From: Myxococcaceae bacterium
GTDB taxonomy: Bacteria; Myxococcota; Myxococcia; Myxococcales; Myxococcaceae
Length of the DNA: 7,528 nt
Reading direction: 5' to 3'
Assembly: GCA_018262385.1 (NCBI GenBank)
Contig: JAGSPQ010000150.1
Coordinates: forward strand, 1 to 7,528
Every line of letters begins with the position of its first letter. The stretch's first letter is position 1. Of the stretch, positions 6,094 through 7,528 are shown piece by piece. The notes under the pieces were generated by a model. That model was not told the origin of the DNA. It made no database searches and was given only the letters and a program-made list of their open reading frames with translations. Position numbers and translations under genes: made by a program.

Positions 6094-7528
6094 TGACGCC
6101 GCGGCGCAAGCGGATCCTGAGGTGGCTGCTGCTGCCGCTGCTGCTGTTGCTGCTGATCCCACCGGCGGCCTGGCTCTACGTGACGAGCGACGCCGGCGCC
6201 GAGCTGATCCGCACCCGGGTGCTGGAGACGATCAACTCGGATCTGAAGGGCAGGGTCGAAGCGCAGTCCCTTCGCACCAGCGGCGGGTTGATCGTGATCG
6301 ACGGCCTGAAGCTGTTCACCCCCGAGGGCGAGCTGGTCGCCGAGATCGCGCACGCCGAGCTCGACCCGCAGCTGATCGCGCTCGCGAGGGGGAAGATCGT
6401 GCTCCGGAGCGCCAGGGTCGACAAGCCCCGCTTCTACTTGAAGAGCGACGAGCGCGGCCTCAACCTCCGGCGCGCGATCGACTCGAAGGACTCGCTGGTG
6501 CCGGGGGTGAAGAAGCAGACCAAGCTCTACATCGAGATCGGCACCGTCGCGATCGACGAGGGCTACTTCGACTACGCGTTCGGCGAGACGAACTACACCG
6601 TCCAGCAGATCCACATCGAAGGGAAGGCGACGGTCTCGCTGCCGACCTTGAGCCTGACCGGAGATCTGCACCTGGGCGGGCACGTCACCGCGCCGATGGT
6701 CGACGTCCTCAACGTCGACGTCGCCGCGAAGACGCAAACGCCGGGCGACGTGCGAATGGATCTGAAGGCGCGGACTTCGGACACCCACGTCAATGGGCAG
6801 CTGACGCTCGACCCGGTGAAGCTGGTCATCACCGAGTCGGTCGCCTCGCCGGTGGCGGTGCGCGCCTTCGCCCCCGGCTTCAAGCTCAAGGTCCCGGTCT
6901 CCACCCAGGGCACGGTGAGCCCCGACGCCGTCGACGTCACCGCCCAGGCGGGAAGCGCCCGGATCGCGGCGAAGGCGAACTTCCCCAGGGCCGGGCTGCT
7001 CGACGCGCTCGAGGTTCACGCTTCCGGAATCGATCTGGCCGAGCTGATCGAGGGCGGCCGCCGCTCGCACCTGGCCGGAGATCTGAAGGGGAAGATCGAC
7101 GACGTCGGCAGCGATACCTTCGGCGGGACGCTGCAGGGCCAGGCCCGATGGGACGAGGACGGCAAGGTGCTCGCCAGCGCCGACATCGACGTGACGGCGA
7201 CGAACGGGAAGATCGAAGTGAAGCAGCTCGAGGCGAAGGTGCCCGGAGCGACGGTGAGCGTGACGGGCAGAGGAGATCGCACCCGGCTGGCGATCAACGG
7301 CGCGCTCGAGGTCACCGATCTTCGCGGGGTCGCGCGGACGATCTCCGACTTCACCGGCACCGAGCTGCTGCCGCTGTCGGGCCGAGGCTCGCTGCGGCTG
7401 GCAACCGCGGGGCCGCTGCTGCACCCCGCGCTCTCGGTGCAGGGTGGGTTCAAGCAACTGCGCTACGACAACGTCGCGCTGCAGGACTTCAAGATCAACG
7501 CCCAGCTCGCCGACATCGCGCGGCCGCT
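6093..7528 (+). CDS. tamB: TamB-like (AsmA-like) envelope protein, C-terminal part beyond window
   Basis: The frame opens at GTG 6093, whose G is the last base of the TamA stop (TAGTG), and runs without a stop to the right edge: 478 codons, only the N-terminal part of a family that is usually over 1,000 aa. GGTGAGG lies about 7 bases upstream. Residues 2-10 are basic (TPRRKRILR) and 11-29 form a leucine-rich inner-membrane anchor (LLLPLLLLLLIPPAAWL), with the remainder periplasmic. That part has AsmA-like repeating beta segments: LRTSGGLIVIDGLKLFTPEG, a stretch with LRSARVDKPRFYL, IGTVAIDEGYFDY and LTGDLHLGG, and repeated 'G-x-L-x-G/x-V-x-A' beta patterns. TamB bridges the periplasm as a long hydrophobic groove, implicated in phospholipid transport and TamA-assisted assembly. 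Adjacency to TamA makes TamB the best call; another AsmA-like protein (YhdP/YdbH type) cannot be excluded without the C-terminal DUF490 domain. Confidence 0.85.
   Translation, partial: MTPRRKRILRWLLLPLLLLLLIPPAAWLYVTSDAGAELIRTRVLETINSDLKGRVEAQSLRTSGGLIVIDGLKLFTPEGELVAEIAHAELDPQLIALARGKIVLRSARVDKPRFYLKSDERGLNLRRAIDSKDSLVPGVKKQTKLYIEIGTVAIDEGYFDYAFGETNYTVQQIHIEGKATVSLPTLSLTGDLHLGGHVTAPMVDVLNVDVAAKTQTPGDVRMDLKARTSDTHVNGQLTLDPVKLVITESVASPVAVRAFAPGFKLKVPVSTQGTVSPDAVDVTAQAGSARIAAKANFPRAGLLDALEVHASGIDLAELIEGGRRSHLAGDLKGKIDDVGSDTFGGTLQGQARWDEDGKVLASADIDVTATNGKIEVKQLEAKVPGATVSVTGRGDRTRLAINGALEVTDLRGVARTISDFTGTELLPLSGRGSLRLATAGPLLHPALSVQGGFKQLRYDNVALQDFKINAQLADIARP
6126..6155 (+). repeat. CTG-type codon repeat encoding the TamB membrane anchor
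   Basis: Ten consecutive codons read CTG x3, CCG, CTG x3, TTG, CTG x2, coding LLLPLLLLLL. The near-perfect trinucleotide tract codes most of the hydrophobic core of the predicted anchor. Gain or loss of a unit would keep the frame and lengthen or shorten the helix. It may simply reflect strong CTG bias for leucine in this GC-rich genome. Confidence 0.5.

Noticed and set aside
6090..7457. Minus-strand open frame of 455 codons with a poly-Gln stretch, opposite tamB
   Set aside because: The Gln run is the complement of the CTG leucine codons of the TamB anchor; the plus strand reads as a proper signal-anchored AsmA-like protein.

Overview
The DNA is very GC-rich (third codon positions almost always G or C) with densely packed genes. 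It carries an outer-membrane assembly pair (TamA/TamB), so the source is a Gram-negative bacterium. The mixture of genes and the codon style suggest a myxobacterium or another high-GC deltaproteobacterial relative; this is an inference from style, since no RNA marker or taxon-specific gene is present. I find seven protein genes in two divergent clusters. The clusters meet near position 2422, and no stretch over 300 bases lacks a gene. I see no rRNA, tRNA, insertion sequence, phage gene or CRISPR array.

Left cluster, minus strand, read from 2423 down to the window edge at 1: a DNA-3-methyladenine glycosylase (Mpg/AAG family), an ECF-type sigma factor, a small soluble zinc-binding (zf-HC2/ZAS type) anti-sigma factor, and a LysR-type regulator cut off by the left edge. 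The glycosylase stop overlaps the sigma start (ATGA). The anti-sigma stop overlaps the LysR start (GTGA). Sigma and anti-sigma are separated by 58 bases. This looks like one transcript that places a base-excision repair enzyme ahead of a sigma/anti-sigma switch and a second regulator.

Right cluster, plus strand, from 2422 to the right edge: a GH77 4-alpha-glucanotransferase (MalQ), then after 3 bases a TamA-like Omp85 outer-membrane protein with a predicted lipoprotein signal, then, overlapping by one base, a TamB-like inner-membrane-anchored protein cut off by the right edge. TamA and TamB together are known to form the translocation and assembly module linking the two membranes; MalQ is a glycogen/maltodextrin enzyme with no obvious link to it.

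The point of divergence is unusual. The best-supported starts of the glycosylase and of MalQ share one palindromic CATG (2421-2424), so each gene's promoter would have to lie inside the other gene or the alternative starts must be used. I see no clearly new defence, mobile or biosynthetic system. The most noteworthy items are the coupled repair/sigma/anti-sigma/LysR operon, the overlapping divergent starts, and the lipoprotein form of TamA.
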